Source of the DNA: Amycolatopsis sp. FDAARGOS 1241
Lineage (GTDB): Bacteria > Actinomycetota > Actinomycetes > Mycobacteriales > Pseudonocardiaceae
DNA: 64,000 bases
Direction of reading: 5' to 3'
Assembly (NCBI RefSeq): GCF_016889705.1
Contig: NZ_CP069526.1
Location: forward strand, 682,001 to 746,000
The translations under genes were made by a program, and so were the position numbers. Positions 25,826-34,723 of this stretch are shown in pieces. The notes under the pieces were generated by a model. It was not told where the DNA came from, made no database searches, and saw nothing but the letters and a program-made list of their open reading frames with translations. Position 1 is the stretch's first letter. Every line of letters begins with the position of its first letter.

Positions 25826-26707
25826 ATGAGTGGAGCGGTTTCGCCCGGCCAGACCGAGGTCGAAGAAGGCCTGGTCGAGGAGGTCGTGGCGTCGTTCGCG
25901 GACGCGCCGAGCGCGCGGCTGCGCGAGGTGATGACCTCGGTCGTGCGCCACCTGCACGCGATCGTGCGGGAGACGCGGCTGACCGAGCAGGAGTGGAACA
26001 CGGCGATCGAGTTCCTGACGCAGACGGGCCACATCACCGACGACCGCCGCCAGGAGTTCATCATGCTCTCCGACGTGCTGGGCGTTTCGATGCAGACCGT
26101 CGCCGTGAGCAACCAGCTCTTCGGGAACGCGACCGAGGCGACCGTGTTCGGGCCCTTCTACCACGAGGGCTCGCCGGAAGTCCCCAACGGCGGCGACATC
26201 GCGGCCGGCGCGCACGGGCAGCCGTGCTGGGTCGAGGGCACGGTCACCGACCCCGAAGGGAAGCCGCTCCCGGGCGCGCGGCTCGAGGTGTGGGAGAACG
26301 ACGAGGACGGCTACTACGACGTGCAGTACACCGACGGCCGCGTCGCCGGTCGCGCCCACGTCTTCGCCGACGAGAACGGGAACTACCGGTTCTGGGCCCT
26401 CACGCCGACGCGCTACCCGCTACCCACCGACGGTCCCGTCGGCCGCTTGCTCGAAGCCGCCGGCCGCTCGCCGTGGCGGGCCGCGCACCTGCACTTCATG
26501 GTCACCCACGAGGGCCACCGGCGGCTCGTCACACACATCTTCGTGCAGGGCGACGACCTGTCCGACGTCGTGTTCGCCGTGCGGGAGTCGCTGGTGCTGC
26601 CGTTCGGGCAGCAGCCCGCGGGCGCGCCGACGCCCGACGGGCGCGACCTCGGCGACGCCACATGGAGCCGCGTGCGGTTCGACGTGGTGCTGGCCCCCGA
26701 GAAGTAG
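25826..26707 (+). CDS. Hydroxyquinol 1,2-dioxygenase-type intradiol dioxygenase
   Basis: A 293-residue intradiol dioxygenase with the N-terminal helical dimerisation domain (about residues 25-105) and the catalytic beta domain. The Fe(III) ligands are visible as the Tyr of DGYYDVQY, the second Tyr in [13 protein letters not shown], and the two His of [26 protein letters not shown] and [15 protein letters not shown] are close to hydroxyquinol 1,2-dioxygenases rather than catechol enzymes. The reaction would give maleylacetate from 1,2,4-trihydroxybenzene. A maleylacetate-reductase-like gene lies at 45.8-46.9 kb and a candidate hydroxylase at 16.8 kb. A catechol or chlorocatechol substrate cannot be excluded from sequence alone. 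Confidence 0.9.
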   Translation: MSGAVSPGQTEVEEGLVEEVVASFADAPSARLREVMTSVVRHLHAIVRETRLTEQEWNTAIEFLTQTGHITDDRRQEFIMLSDVLGVSMQTVAVSNQLFGNATEATVFGPFYHEGSPEVPNGGDIAAGAHGQPCWVEGTVTDPEGKPLPGARLEVWENDEDGYYDVQYTDGRVAGRAHVFADENGNYRFWALTPTRYPLPTDGPVGRLLEAAGRSPWRAAHLHFMVTHEGHRRLVTHIFVQGDDLSDVVFAVRESLVLPFGQQPAGAPTPDGRDLGDATWSRVRFDVVLAPEK

Positions 26708-26795
26708 GGCTGTCCGGCACCGGAGGGGCACGGCGCCTTCCTGAACCTCCCCGTCGTCGTGGTGATCGGGTGTTCGACCAGTCGGCCGACCTGCC

Positions 26796-27440
26796 ATGGT
26801 CGTGGGCATGCGATTGCACTCAGTGAACCGGAAAACGGTGTGGCGAGTGGCGTCGACGGCCGTCCTGGGGCTGACGTTCGCGGCCGGGACCGCCGGGGCG
26901 GCCACGTCCGCCCCAGTGGCGCGATCCTCGGCCACGCAGGCGCCGGACATTCCCGTGCCGCCACCTGGTTCGGTGTACGCGTCGTGGACCCACACGCACG
27001 ACGAGCTGGCGGCTCTGGCCCCGAAGCCGCGTCCGTCCGATGTGTCCTCACCGCGGGCCATCGTCACCGCGCTGCACGAGTCGCTGAACGGCCCGCGGGG
27101 AAAGTGGAACAGCGATCGGCTGCGCTCACTCGTCGTGCCGAACGCGGTGTTCATGTCACTGGGGCAACCGGACGCCGGTGCGACGACGATCAGCAACAAT
27201 TCGCTCCCCGACTTCCTGAAGGCCGTCCAGGACGTGCACGACCAGTCCGGGTGGTACGAGTACGTCACCAAGATCATCGACGTGTCGACGGTGGCCAAGA
27301 AGGGCGGCGCGCTCGGGATCGTGCACTACGCCGGCATCGCTTCGACCACGCCTGGCGGAAAGCCCGTGGAACAGGGTGAATCCCAAGCTTCCCTGATGTT
27401 CGACGGCGTTCGCTGGTGGGTCGTCAGCGACAACTGGTGA
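26796..27440 (+). CDS. Secreted NTF2/SnoaL-like protein
   Basis: This 214-residue protein has a signal peptide (basic MRLHSVNRKTVWR, a hydrophobic core and a TAGAATSAP cleavage region). The mature part has an NTF2-like cone fold pattern: an N-terminal helix PRAIVTALHESLNG, then strands with VVPNAVFMS and a C-terminal QASLMFDGVRWWVVSDNW. Fold members are enzymes, transport factors or structural proteins; no active-site signature is evident. Translation could start at ATG 26796 or the in-frame ATG 26808. Its place after the ring-cleavage gene may be coincidental, because an 88-bp gap separates them. Confidence 0.72.
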   Translation: MVVGMRLHSVNRKTVWRVASTAVLGLTFAAGTAGAATSAPVARSSATQAPDIPVPPPGSVYASWTHTHDELAALAPKPRPSDVSSPRAIVTALHESLNGPRGKWNSDRLRSLVVPNAVFMSLGQPDAGATTISNNSLPDFLKAVQDVHDQSGWYEYVTKIIDVSTVAKKGGALGIVHYAGIASTTPGGKPVEQGESQASLMFDGVRWWVVSDNW

Positions 27441-27487
27441 GGTAACCGCCGCGACCCGGCGATCGTGGCAACGCCGGCGGTCTGAGC

Positions 27488-28105
27488 TCAGATCCCGACG
27501 CGGCGGCGGTAGTAGTCGTGGGCGAGTTCGCGGATCTCGGCCACGACCCGCTCGTCGCCGCGGGGGTCGAGGCTGAACGCGAAGTCCCACAGCGCGCCGA
27601 CCATCTCGATGGCGATCCGGCACGTCATCGCGTCGACCGGCGCGCCCTTGAACTCCGTCGCCTTCTGCCGCCACAGCTCGGTGAGCGTTTCGCGGTAGTG
27701 GGCGTGGATGAGGACCACGTTGTCCGATGCGCGCCGGTCGAACCACAGCTCGCGCAGGCCCGGCCACTTCGCGAAGTGCTTGCGGTACGAGGTGATGTTG
27801 GCGTCGAGCAGGTCGTGGAACGACTCGTGGTGCTTGGCGTGCACACGTTCGACGGCCGCGATCAGGTTCTCCATGTACTGCGCGGCGACGGCGGCGATCA
27901 CGGAGTCGACGTCGGGGAAGTAGTGGTAGATCGTGGCCGCCGACGTGCCCGCGCCGTCGGCGATCGCGCGCAGCGTCACCTCGGGGCTGTGCGGACCGTG
28001 TTCGTCGATGAGCTTCGTGGCCGCTTCGACGATCTTCGCGCGGCGCGCGCGACCGCGTTCCTGAGGGGGCAGCAGTTGCTGCCACGGCTGCTGCCCGGCG
28101 CTCAC
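27488..28105 (-). CDS. TetR-family repressor
   Basis: A 205-residue TetR protein starts at GTG 28105. The N-terminal helix-turn-helix is TLRAIADGAGTSAATIYHYFPDVDSV (residues about 44-69). The C-terminal ligand domain is helical, with FHDLLDANITSYRKHFAKW and YRETLTELWRQK. It is divergent from a nitroreductase gene. The gap between them holds a near-consensus promoter overlapped by a 15-bp palindrome at the expected transcription start. It is the likely repressor of the nitroreductase-transporter pair and perhaps of itself. Confidence 0.9.
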   Translation of the reverse strand: MSAGQQPWQQLLPPQERGRARRAKIVEAATKLIDEHGPHSPEVTLRAIADGAGTSAATIYHYFPDVDSVIAAVAAQYMENLIAAVERVHAKHHESFHDLLDANITSYRKHFAKWPGLRELWFDRRASDNVVLIHAHYRETLTELWRQKATEFKGAPVDAMTCRIAIEMVGALWDFAFSLDPRGDERVVAEIRELAHDYYRRRVGI

Positions 28106-28131
28106 GCGGTGAGTTTACACAGCTGGAGTGC

Positions 28132-28178
28132 TTGACACGGGCGTCTTCCGTGCCCAATATTCAAACTCGATTCGAGTT
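28132..28178 (+). promoter_or_regulatory. Nitroreductase promoter with TetR operator
   Basis: TTGACA (28132-28137) and CAATAT (28155-28160) are spaced by exactly 17 bases, unusually close to consensus for this genome. The perfect palindrome AACTCGA-T-TCGAGTT (28164-28178) covers the expected start point. Binding by the divergent TetR protein would block initiation. Confidence 0.75.
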
Positions 28179-28201
28179 CGACTATGAGGGTTCGGTGAAC
28201 A

Positions 28202-28873
28202 GTGGACGTCTACGAAGCGCTCTACACCACGCGGGTCATGCGGCGCATGAAACCCGATCCGATCTCGATGGAGAGCCAGTGCCGCATCCTCGACGCCGCG
28301 ATCCGCGCGCCCAACGGCGGCAACACGCAGCCGTGGCGGTTCGTGGTCGTCGACGACCCGGGGCTGAAGGCCAAGCTCGCGGACGTCTACGCGCGCTGCC
28401 GCGAGCGCGAGTACGCCGACATCGTGGCGGGCCGGCTCGGTGTGGTGAAGTACCACGACCGCGACGAATGGTGGGAAACCATGCGTTCGCAGATCAAGCG
28501 CTCCGGCGACTACTTCGGGGAGCACTTCGCGGAAACGCCGTTGCTGGTCTTCCTGTTCACCGCCGAAGCGCACTACGGCGCCAACGTGTTCCCGGCGGTG
28601 TGGAGCGCGATGCTCGCCGCGCGCGCCGAGGGCATCGGCGGGGTGCTGAGCACGTTGCTGCGCTTCGAAGAGTCCACGGTGTGCGAACTGCTGGGCGTGC
28701 CGGTGGACGAGGGCTGGAGCCTCGGCGCGATGCTGGCGTTCGGCTACCCGCTCGGCCGCTGGGGGATTGCGGCGAAGCGGCGCCCGGTGCACGAGGTGGC
28801 GCGGCGCAACGGGTGGGACGGCGCGTTCGGCGCCGAAGTCCCAGAACCGTTGTGGAGTCCCGACTTTTCGTAG
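28202..28873 (+). CDS. Nitroreductase-family FMN oxidoreductase
   Basis: This 223-residue protein has the nitroreductase fold: TTRVMRRMKPDP at the N-terminus with the FMN-phosphate-binding Arg residues, APNGGNTQPWRFVVV, and the C-terminal GYPLGRW before a basic tail. Family members reduce nitro groups, quinones or activated double bonds using NAD(P)H. It is regulated by the divergent TetR gene and lies 35 bp before an aromatic-acid-type transporter, so it may act on an imported aromatic compound. A nitro-aromatic substrate would fit a route to 3-hydroxyanthranilate but is not shown by sequence. Confidence 0.88.
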   Translation: MDVYEALYTTRVMRRMKPDPISMESQCRILDAAIRAPNGGNTQPWRFVVVDDPGLKAKLADVYARCREREYADIVAGRLGVVKYHDRDEWWETMRSQIKRSGDYFGEHFAETPLLVFLFTAEAHYGANVFPAVWSAMLAARAEGIGGVLSTLLRFEESTVCELLGVPVDEGWSLGAMLAFGYPLGRWGIAAKRRPVHEVARRNGWDGAFGAEVPEPLWSPDFS

Positions 28874-28908
28874 GGTTCGCGGGGGGCTTGGTCTTTCGGA
28901 GGCAAGCT

Positions 28909-30135
28909 GTGCGGTTCAGAGCTCTGGTCCTGTCCTTCCTCGCGGTTCTCGTCGACGGGTTCGACACGGCCGCGCTGTCGTTTTCCCTCCCGTCGCTGGC
29001 GCACGAGTGGCACGCGACCGCCGCGGCGTTCACGCTCGCGATCGTGGCCACGAACGCCGGCACGGTCGTCGGGTACCTCGCGGCCGGCCGGCTGTGCGCC
29101 CGCTTCGGCCGGCGGTGCGTGCTGCTGACGGGCGTCGGCCTGTTCGCGGCCGGCACGGTGCTGACGGCCGTGGTGCTGCCGTCGCACTCCCTGGCGCTGC
29201 TGGCGGTGATGCGCCTGGTGTCGGGCCTCGGCCTCGGCGCGGTGCTGCCCGCGGCGGTGTCGTTCGCGGTCGAGCACTTCTCACCGGCGTACCGCTCGCG
29301 GGTTTCCGTCGCGGTCACGCTGGGCCTCGCGGCGGGCGCCACCCTGGGCGGTTTCTTCGGCGGCAAGCTGATCACCGTCCTCGGCCCGACGGGCGTCTTC
29401 TGGCTCGCCGGCGCGGCGACGGTGGTCGTGTTCGCGGCGATGCTCGTGGGGTTGCCCCCTGCGGTCACCGTCGCCGTTTCCCCGCGCGGGGCTTCGGTGC
29501 TGCGGCTGTTCGGCTCCGAGTTGCGCACGAACACCGGCTTGCTGTGGGCGTATTCGTTCCTCGTGTTCGCCTCGTCGTACACCCTCATCTCGTGGGCGCC
29601 GACCCTGCTGACGAGCTACGGGTTCACCCGCACGCAAGCCCCGCTGGGCCTCGCGTTCGTCAGCCTGGGCGGCATCATCGGTGGCCTGGTGCTCATCCCC
29701 GTCGCGGCCCGGATCGGCATCATGCGCGCCCTCGTCGTGCTGCCCGCCCTGGGCGTGGTCTTCATGCTCGTCGCCGGCGCGGCACACCTGTCCGGCGTGC
29801 TGCTCCTGCTCGTCCTGACGGTCGCTGGGGTCGGCATCATCGCGGGCCACATCGGCCAGACCGCCCTCGCCGTCGCCCTCTACGACGCCGGCGCCCGCAC
29901 CACCGGCGTCGGCTGGTCCGCCGCACTGGGCCGCCTCGGCTCCGTCGCCGGCCCGGCGGGCGCCGGGTTGCTCCTGGCCCTGACCGTGCCGTCCGGGACC
30001 ATCCTGCTCATCGCGACGATTCCGGCGCTGGTGGCGATCGGGTGTGCCCTCGCGCTGTGGCGCCGCGACCGGGCTGCCCGGATTACCACGAGCCCTGCTG
30101 CGGGGGTGGTGGTGGGAGACACCCCGCCGGCGTGA
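28909..30135 (+). CDS. MFS transporter, aromatic acid:H+ symporter type
   Basis: The 408-residue protein has about 12 hydrophobic segments. It starts at GTG 28909, six bases after GGAGG. SFLAVLVDGFDTAALSFSLPSL in TM1 matches the AAHS subfamily signature (DGxD), and the loop-2 motif AAGRLCARFGRR is the standard MFS motif. The subfamily imports benzoate, 4-hydroxybenzoate, 3-phenylpropionates and similar acids. It follows the nitroreductase on the same strand and is likely co-transcribed. The Asp in TM1 is the residue needed for proton-linked transport in this family. Confidence 0.88.
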   Translation: MRFRALVLSFLAVLVDGFDTAALSFSLPSLAHEWHATAAAFTLAIVATNAGTVVGYLAAGRLCARFGRRCVLLTGVGLFAAGTVLTAVVLPSHSLALLAVMRLVSGLGLGAVLPAAVSFAVEHFSPAYRSRVSVAVTLGLAAGATLGGFFGGKLITVLGPTGVFWLAGAATVVVFAAMLVGLPPAVTVAVSPRGASVLRLFGSELRTNTGLLWAYSFLVFASSYTLISWAPTLLTSYGFTRTQAPLGLAFVSLGGIIGGLVLIPVAARIGIMRALVVLPALGVVFMLVAGAAHLSGVLLLLVLTVAGVGIIAGHIGQTALAVALYDAGARTTGVGWSAALGRLGSVAGPAGAGLLLALTVPSGTILLIATIPALVAIGCALALWRRDRAARITTSPAAGVVVGDTPPA

Positions 30136-30146
30136 CCGCGGCCCGC

Positions 30147-30172
30147 GCTCGGGGCGGTGGAGCGCCCCGAGC
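30147..30172. terminator. Bidirectional terminator between convergent genes
   Basis: A 10-bp perfect stem (30147-30156 with 30163-30172) with a six-base loop lies 12 bases after the transporter stop and 27 bases before the stop of the opposite kinase gene. It has no T-run. Confidence 0.75.
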
Positions 30173-30198
30173 CGGAGACCGCCCTGAGCTGAAGACGA

Positions 30199-30777
30199 TC
30201 AGCCGGCTCGCCCGGTCGGATCACGGCACGCGGCGTCGAGCAGCGCCACCGTGCCGGCCGGCGACACGTCCGGCCCCCGCACCACCTCGCCCGGCACGCG
30301 AAGACGGTCGTCGGGCACGTACCAGCCCAGCATGTCCGCCGGCGAGAACTCGGCGGACTGCGGGCGCGTCGCGTGGCGGCGCACCGTGTCGGGGAACGGG
30401 ATGTCGAAGAAGCAGACCAGCGAAGGTCCGCGGTGGTCGGCCACGAGACGGCGCAGCGTCGGGCCGTAGCGGCGTTCGTGGAGGATGCCTTCGAGGATCA
30501 CCTGGCAGCCGGCCGCGAGAGTGTGGCGGCACATCACATCGAGGAGTCCGGGCGTGACTCCGCCGGGGACACCGTGTTCCCAGAGGATCTCGCGGCGGAT
30601 CACGTCCTGTTCGATCAGCGCCGTGCCCCGGCCCGAGCGTCTGCTCAGGGCGCGCGCGGCCGTGGTCTTGCCGGCGCCCGACGGGCCGCGCAGGACGAGC
30701 AGGCGAGGGTCCCCCGCAGCGCCCACCGTATGCCAGTCCGGGTATGGCCGGGGCGCGGATCGGCATTGGACGGGCAT
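30199..30777 (-). CDS. AAA-type small kinase
   Basis: This 192-residue P-loop protein has Walker A GPSGAGKTT near residue 28, a DVIRREIL segment typical of zeta-toxin-like or gluconate-kinase-like small kinases, and CFFDIPFPDTVRRHATR as a lid region with Arg residues. It resembles actinobacterial AAA-family kinases annotated as uridine-kinase-like or zeta-toxin-like. No antitoxin is adjacent. The acceptor substrate is unknown. ATG 30777 is chosen, since the frame further upstream enters the divergent flavin reductase region. Confidence 0.78.
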   Translation of the reverse strand: MPVQCRSAPRPYPDWHTVGAAGDPRLLVLRGPSGAGKTTAARALSRRSGRGTALIEQDVIRREILWEHGVPGGVTPGLLDVMCRHTLAAGCQVILEGILHERRYGPTLRRLVADHRGPSLVCFFDIPFPDTVRRHATRPQSAEFSPADMLGWYVPDDRLRVPGEVVRGPDVSPAGTVALLDAACRDPTGRAG

Positions 30778-30845
30778 GGCGGGGGACGCGACGATGGACG
30801 GACATCGCCGCTGGTAGAGGGTGGCGCGAGTCGAGGAGGACGGCC

Positions 30846-31385
30846 GTGGGGACACCACGCAGCACGTACGCGCCCACTGATCCGCACGCGCTCCGGTTCC
30901 GCAAGGCGCTGCGCCACTTCCCCAGCGGGGTGTCCGTGGTGACGGTCGTCGACGAGGACGGTGGGGTGCACGGGATGACCGCGAGCTCGTTCGCGTCCGT
31001 GTCGCTCGATCCGCCGCTGTGCGCGGTGAGCGTGAACAAACCCGGCCGCATGCACCAGCTGCTGCACGGCACCGACGGCCACTACGGCCTCAGCATCCTC
31101 GGCCAGGATCAGGGCACCGTCGCCGACTTCTACGCGCGCCAGCCGTGGAGCGTGGCGCTCGACGTGGACATGGACTGGCAGCACGGGTGCCCGACGGTCG
31201 CCGGCGCGCTCGCGTGGTTCGTGTGCCGCAAGTGGGCCGCCTACGACGGTGGTGACCACACGATCTTCGTCGGCGAATCCCTCGACTACGGGTCGACGCC
31301 GCGGGAGGACCTGCTGCCCCTGGTCTGGCACAAGTCGCAGTACCACGACCTCGGCGACGAACTCGCCCGGCCGGGCCGGAGCTAA
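30846..31385 (+). CDS. Flavin reductase-like FMN-binding protein
   Basis: The 179-residue protein starts at GTG 30846 after GAGGAGG. It is a split-barrel flavoprotein with FRKALRHFPSGVSVVTVVD, GMTASSFASVSLDPPLCAVSV and HYGLSILGQDQ, plus a C-terminal DHTIFVGESLDYG and LVWHKSQYH. Family members are reductase partners of two-component monooxygenases; 2-nitrobenzoate nitroreductase (NbaA) is also of this broad fold. It lies beside the LysR gene and the 3-hydroxyanthranilate operon, and shares a four-base overlap with the convergent LysR stop. It could supply FMNH2 to an oxygenase or act directly on a nitro-aromatic. Confidence 0.87.
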   Translation: MGTPRSTYAPTDPHALRFRKALRHFPSGVSVVTVVDEDGGVHGMTASSFASVSLDPPLCAVSVNKPGRMHQLLHGTDGHYGLSILGQDQGTVADFYARQPWSVALDVDMDWQHGCPTVAGALAWFVCRKWAAYDGGDHTIFVGESLDYGSTPREDLLPLVWHKSQYHDLGDELARPGRS

Positions 31386-32329
31386 CCGGGGCGAAGCCGC
31401 CGGTTCACCTCGCCGGCCTCGGCCACGAGCTTGTCAATGAGCGCGCTCGCGGACGGGGTCGGCGTGCGCGCCGCCGGCAGCGTCAGGCCGACGCTGTGGC
31501 CGATCGGCTCGAGCGACAGCGGCAGCCGGACGATGCCCGGGTCTTCTTCGGTGATCAGGCGCGGCAGAGCGGCCACCACGTCGGTGTCACGCAGCAGTTG
31601 GCGCACCGTCAGGAACGACGTCGCCTCGACGCGGTTCGCGGGCAGCCGCACGTCGTTGTCGTGGAACAGTTCCTCGAGCTCACGCCGCAGCGCCGTCTCC
31701 GGCCCGGGCAGGATCCACGGGTAGCCGGCCACTGTCGGGAGGTCCACGGTCTCCGCGCCGGCCAGCGGGTGGTCCGCGCGCACGACCAGGACCACCGACT
31801 CGTCGTAGAGCTTCCGCCGCAGGAACCCTTCGTCGGAGATCTGCGTGAGCCGGCCGACGATCAGGTCGAGCCGGCCCGCGGCGAGCTCCACGAGCAGCGA
31901 CTCCGGTGTGCCGTCGCGCACGGCCACGGTCAGGTTCGGGCGTTCGCCCTTCAGCGCGGCGATCGCCCGCGGCAGCAGCACGTTCGACCCGAACAGGTGG
32001 GTGCCGACGACCACCGTGCCGCGCTCGGCGCCCGCCAGCTCCACGACGTGCCGGGCCGCCTGGCGGGCTTGTGCCAGGATCGCCCGCGCGTGTTCGGTGA
32101 ACGCCTCGCCGTACACGGTCGGCGTCAGTCCCCGTGGGCCGCGCTCGAACAACTCGACCTCGAGGATCTCCTCCAGCTCACGCAGGCCGCGCGTGGCCAC
32201 CGGCTGCGTCACGTGCAGTTCGGCGGCGGCGCCGACGATGGTGCCGCGGCGCGAGATCGCGTCGAGCAGCACGAGGTGGCGGAACTTCATCCGGCCGTCG
32301 AGTAGCCGCGGGAGCTCGTGGGGTGCCAT
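31382..32329 (-). CDS. LysR-family regulator of the 3-hydroxyanthranilate operon
   Basis: A 315-residue LysR protein begins at ATG 32329; a GTG three bases earlier is possible. The N-terminal winged helix-turn-helix covers MKFRHLVLLDAISRRGTIVGAAAELHVTQPVATRGLRELE-type sequence (residues about 15-55). The effector domain begins near residue 95 with GTVVVGTHLFGSN. It belongs to the GbpR/PcaQ-like group with aromatic-acid effectors. The gene is divergent from the aldehyde dehydrogenase that starts the meta-cleavage operon, the usual arrangement for LysR control of both genes. Confidence 0.9.
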   Translation of the reverse strand: MAPHELPRLLDGRMKFRHLVLLDAISRRGTIVGAAAELHVTQPVATRGLRELEEILEVELFERGPRGLTPTVYGEAFTEHARAILAQARQAARHVVELAGAERGTVVVGTHLFGSNVLLPRAIAALKGERPNLTVAVRDGTPESLLVELAAGRLDLIVGRLTQISDEGFLRRKLYDESVVLVVRADHPLAGAETVDLPTVAGYPWILPGPETALRRELEELFHDNDVRLPANRVEATSFLTVRQLLRDTDVVAALPRLITEEDPGIVRLPLSLEPIGHSVGLTLPAARTPTPSASALIDKLVAEAGEVNRRLRPG

Positions 32330-32456
32330 CACTCAGCCTCCTGTCCCCGCACTATAGCCATTTGCGCATATCAACTTAAACCTTTGGCATTTGTCAGGCA
32401 TAGCTGGAGGTGGCGACCATGAGCACAGAGCGAATCGAGGGAGCGGGAAGGCGGAC
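32330..32456. promoter_or_regulatory. Divergent LysR/operon control region
   Basis: This 127-bp gap holds an AT-rich patch (32343-32400) unlike the surrounding sequence. It includes ATAGCCATTTGCGCATAT, an imperfect dyad with ATA/TAT ends and T-N11-A spacing, and AACCTTTGGCAT. These are candidate LysR-binding sites. The promoters cannot be fixed exactly by eye. Confidence 0.45.
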
Positions 32457-32460
32457 ATGA
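32419..32460 (+). CDS. 13-codon leader frame of the meta-cleavage operon
   Basis: A strong ribosome-binding site (GGAGG at 32406-32410) precedes an ATG at 32419. The frame encodes MSTERIEGAGRRT, and its TGA overlaps the ATG of the aldehyde dehydrogenase (ATGA). The dehydrogenase itself has only a weaker GGGAAGG site inside the leader. Translational coupling through this leader is likely. No attenuator hairpin or repeated rare codons are seen. Confidence 0.5.
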   Translation: MSTERIEGAGRRT

Positions 32461-33911
32461 CGGTGCTCAAGAGCTTCGCAGGCGGTCGGTTCACCGACAG
32501 CGGGGGCGACCTGTTCGACAAGGTCAGCCCCGTCGACGGGACGCTGGTCACCCGAGTGGAGGAAGCCGACCAGGGGGTGGTCGACCGCGCGGTGCGCGCC
32601 GCCCGCGCGGCGCTGGACGGCGCGTGGGGCCGGACCTCGGCCGCCGAGCGCGTGGTGGTGCTGCGCCGGATCGCCGACCGCATCGACGAGCGCTTCGACG
32701 ACCTGCTCGCCGCCGAGGTCGCCGACACCGGCAAGCCGCTCGACCTGGCCCGCCGGCTCGACGTGTCGCGCGCCGCCGCGAACTTCCGCGCCGCGGCCGA
32801 CACGATCGCCGCGGCCGGGCTCGACTCGTTCCTCACCGAAACCCCGGCCGGGCGCGCGCTGAACTACGCTCTGCGCAAGCCGCTCGGCGTGGTCGCGGTG
32901 ATCGTGCCGTGGAACCTGCCGCTGCTGCTGCTCACGTGGAAGGTCGCGCCGGCGCTGGCCGCGGGCAACGCCGTGGTGGTCAAGCCATCGGAGGAAACGC
33001 CCTCGAGCGCGACGCTGCTGGCCGAGATCATCACCGAAGCCGGCACGCCCGACGGCGCGTACAACGTGGTCCACGGCTTCGGCCCCGGCTCGGCCGGCGA
33101 GTTCCTCACGACGCACCCGGGCGTCGACGGCGTCACCTTCACCGGCGAATCACGCACCGGTTCGGCGATCATGCGGGCCGTCGCGCCGCGAGTGCTGCCC
33201 GTGTCGTTCGAGCTCGGCGGCAAGAACGCGGCCGTGGTGTTCGACGACGCCGACCTCGCCAAGACCGTCGACGGCCTCGCCCGTTCGACGTTCACCAACA
33301 CCGGCCAGATCTGCCTGTGCACCGAGCGGATCTACGTGCAGCGCGGCGTGTTCGACGAGGTCGCCGCCGGGCTCGCCGAGCGCGCCGACGCCCTGCGCTT
33401 CGGCCGCCCCGACGACCCCGAGACCACCACGGGCCCGCTGATCTCGCGCCGGCACCGGCAGAAAGTGCTGTCGTACTACGAACTCGCCGAGCAGGAGGGC
33501 GCGAAACTCCTCGCCGGCGGCGGGGTCCCGGACCTCGGCGAAGAGTTCCAAGGCGGTGCGTGGGTGCGCCCGGCGCTGTGGACGGGCCTCGACAACTCCC
33601 ACCGCACGCTGCGGGAGGAGATCTTCGGGCCGGTCGCGGCGCTCATGCCGTTCGACACCGAGGACGAGGCGATCCGGCTGGCCAACGACACCGACTACGG
33701 TCTCGCCGGCGCCGTGTGGACCACGAACCTCGACCGCGGCCACCGCGTCGCGGGCGCGCTGCGCGTGGGCATGTCGTGGGTCAACACGTGGTACCTGCGA
33801 GATCTGCGCTCACCCTTCGGCGGCAACGGGCTTTCCGGCATCGGCCGTGAGGGTGGAGTGCACTCGCTGCACTTCTACACGCAGCCGACGAACGTGTGCG
33901 TGGCCCTGTGA
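32457..33911 (+). CDS. 2-Aminomuconate/2-hydroxymuconate 6-semialdehyde dehydrogenase
   Basis: The 484-residue NAD-dependent aldehyde dehydrogenase has VIVPWNLPLLLLTWKVAPALAAGN-type sequence for coenzyme binding, FELGGKNAAVVF with the general-base Glu, and NTGQICLC with the nucleophilic Cys. The downstream genes for 3HAO, ACMSD and 2-aminomuconate deaminase show that the natural substrate is probably 2-aminomuconate 6-semialdehyde, giving 2-aminomuconate. The motif set is shared with 2-hydroxymuconic semialdehyde dehydrogenase (DmpC/XylG), so dual use is possible. It is the first main gene of the operon, and its stop overlaps the hydratase GTG. Confidence 0.9.
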   Translation: MTVLKSFAGGRFTDSGGDLFDKVSPVDGTLVTRVEEADQGVVDRAVRAARAALDGAWGRTSAAERVVVLRRIADRIDERFDDLLAAEVADTGKPLDLARRLDVSRAAANFRAAADTIAAAGLDSFLTETPAGRALNYALRKPLGVVAVIVPWNLPLLLLTWKVAPALAAGNAVVVKPSEETPSSATLLAEIITEAGTPDGAYNVVHGFGPGSAGEFLTTHPGVDGVTFTGESRTGSAIMRAVAPRVLPVSFELGGKNAAVVFDDADLAKTVDGLARSTFTNTGQICLCTERIYVQRGVFDEVAAGLAERADALRFGRPDDPETTTGPLISRRHRQKVLSYYELAEQEGAKLLAGGGVPDLGEEFQGGAWVRPALWTGLDNSHRTLREEIFGPVAALMPFDTEDEAIRLANDTDYGLAGAVWTTNLDRGHRVAGALRVGMSWVNTWYLRDLRSPFGGNGLSGIGREGGVHSLHFYTQPTNVCVAL

Positions 33912-34723
33912 ACGCCCGGGTCGACGCGGCCATCGACACCGCGATCGCGCGCCTGCACCGGGCCGAGCGTGACCGCACGCCCGTGCAGCCGGTGCGCGAC
34001 GTCCTCGGCGAGGACGACCTCGACGCCGCCTACGAGGTGCAGCGCCGGATCATCGAGACCAAGGTCGCGAGCGGGCGCCGGATCGTCGGCCGCAAGATCG
34101 GCCTGACCTCGGTTGCCGTGCAGCGCCAGCTCGGCGTCGACCGGCCCGATTTCGGGGTACTGCTCGACGACATGGTGTACGGCGACCGCGCCGACGTGCC
34201 GCTGGAGCGCTTCTTGCAGCCACGCGTCGAGGGCGAGGTCGCGTTCGTCCTCGGTGCCGACCTGCCCGGGAGCGCGACCGTGGTCGACGTCCTGCGCGCC
34301 ACGGACTTCGTGCTGCCGGCCCTGGAGATCGTCGATTCGCGCGTGGCCGGCTGGGACATCCGCATCACGGACACGGTCGCGGACAACGCCTCCAGTGGCG
34401 CGCTCGTGCTCGGCACCCGGCCGCGCAAGCTGTCCGAAGCAGACCTCGCCGGGCTGGGGCTGGTGCTTGAACACGGCGGTGAGCCCGTGTCGACGGGGGT
34501 TGGCGCCGCCTGCCTCGGCTCGCCCGCGGTCGCGGTCGCGTGGCTCGCCGGGGAGGTCGCGCGCCGCGGGGCGCCGCTGCGGGCCGGGGAAGTGGTCCTG
34601 GCCGGTACGTGGGGGCCGATGGTGCCGGTCACGGGGCCCGGGGGCTACCTCGCGCGGTTCGAAGACATCGGAGAGGTCCGGGTGAACTTCACCGGCGGAC
34701 CGGACGGAGGGAAGCGCGCATGA
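33908..34723 (+). CDS. 2-Oxopent-4-enoate hydratase
   Basis: The 271-residue protein belongs to the MhpD/fumarylacetoacetate-hydrolase-like hydratase family. It adds water to 2-hydroxypenta-2,4-dienoate to form 4-hydroxy-2-oxovalerate. [23 protein letters not shown], the metal-binding [10 protein letters not shown] (Glu-x-Glu pattern) and [21 protein letters not shown] match the family. GTG 33908 overlaps the dehydrogenase stop and the gene's own stop overlaps the next ATG. A paralogue with decarboxylase-type sequence is encoded at 36674, which supports distinct hydratase and decarboxylase roles. Confidence 0.9.
   Translation: MNARVDAAIDTAIARLHRAERDRTPVQPVRDVLGEDDLDAAYEVQRRIIETKVASGRRIVGRKIGLTSVAVQRQLGVDRPDFGVLLDDMVYGDRADVPLERFLQPRVEGEVAFVLGADLPGSATVVDVLRATDFVLPALEIVDSRVAGWDIRITDTVADNASSGALVLGTRPRKLSEADLAGLGLVLEHGGEPVSTGVGAACLGSPAVAVAWLAGEVARRGAPLRAGEVVLAGTWGPMVPVTGPGGYLARFEDIGEVRVNFTGGPDGGKRA

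Noticed and set aside
30199..30777. Small kinase considered as a zeta-type toxin
   Set aside because: The P-loop and lid agree loosely, but there is no small antitoxin gene on the same strand nearby.
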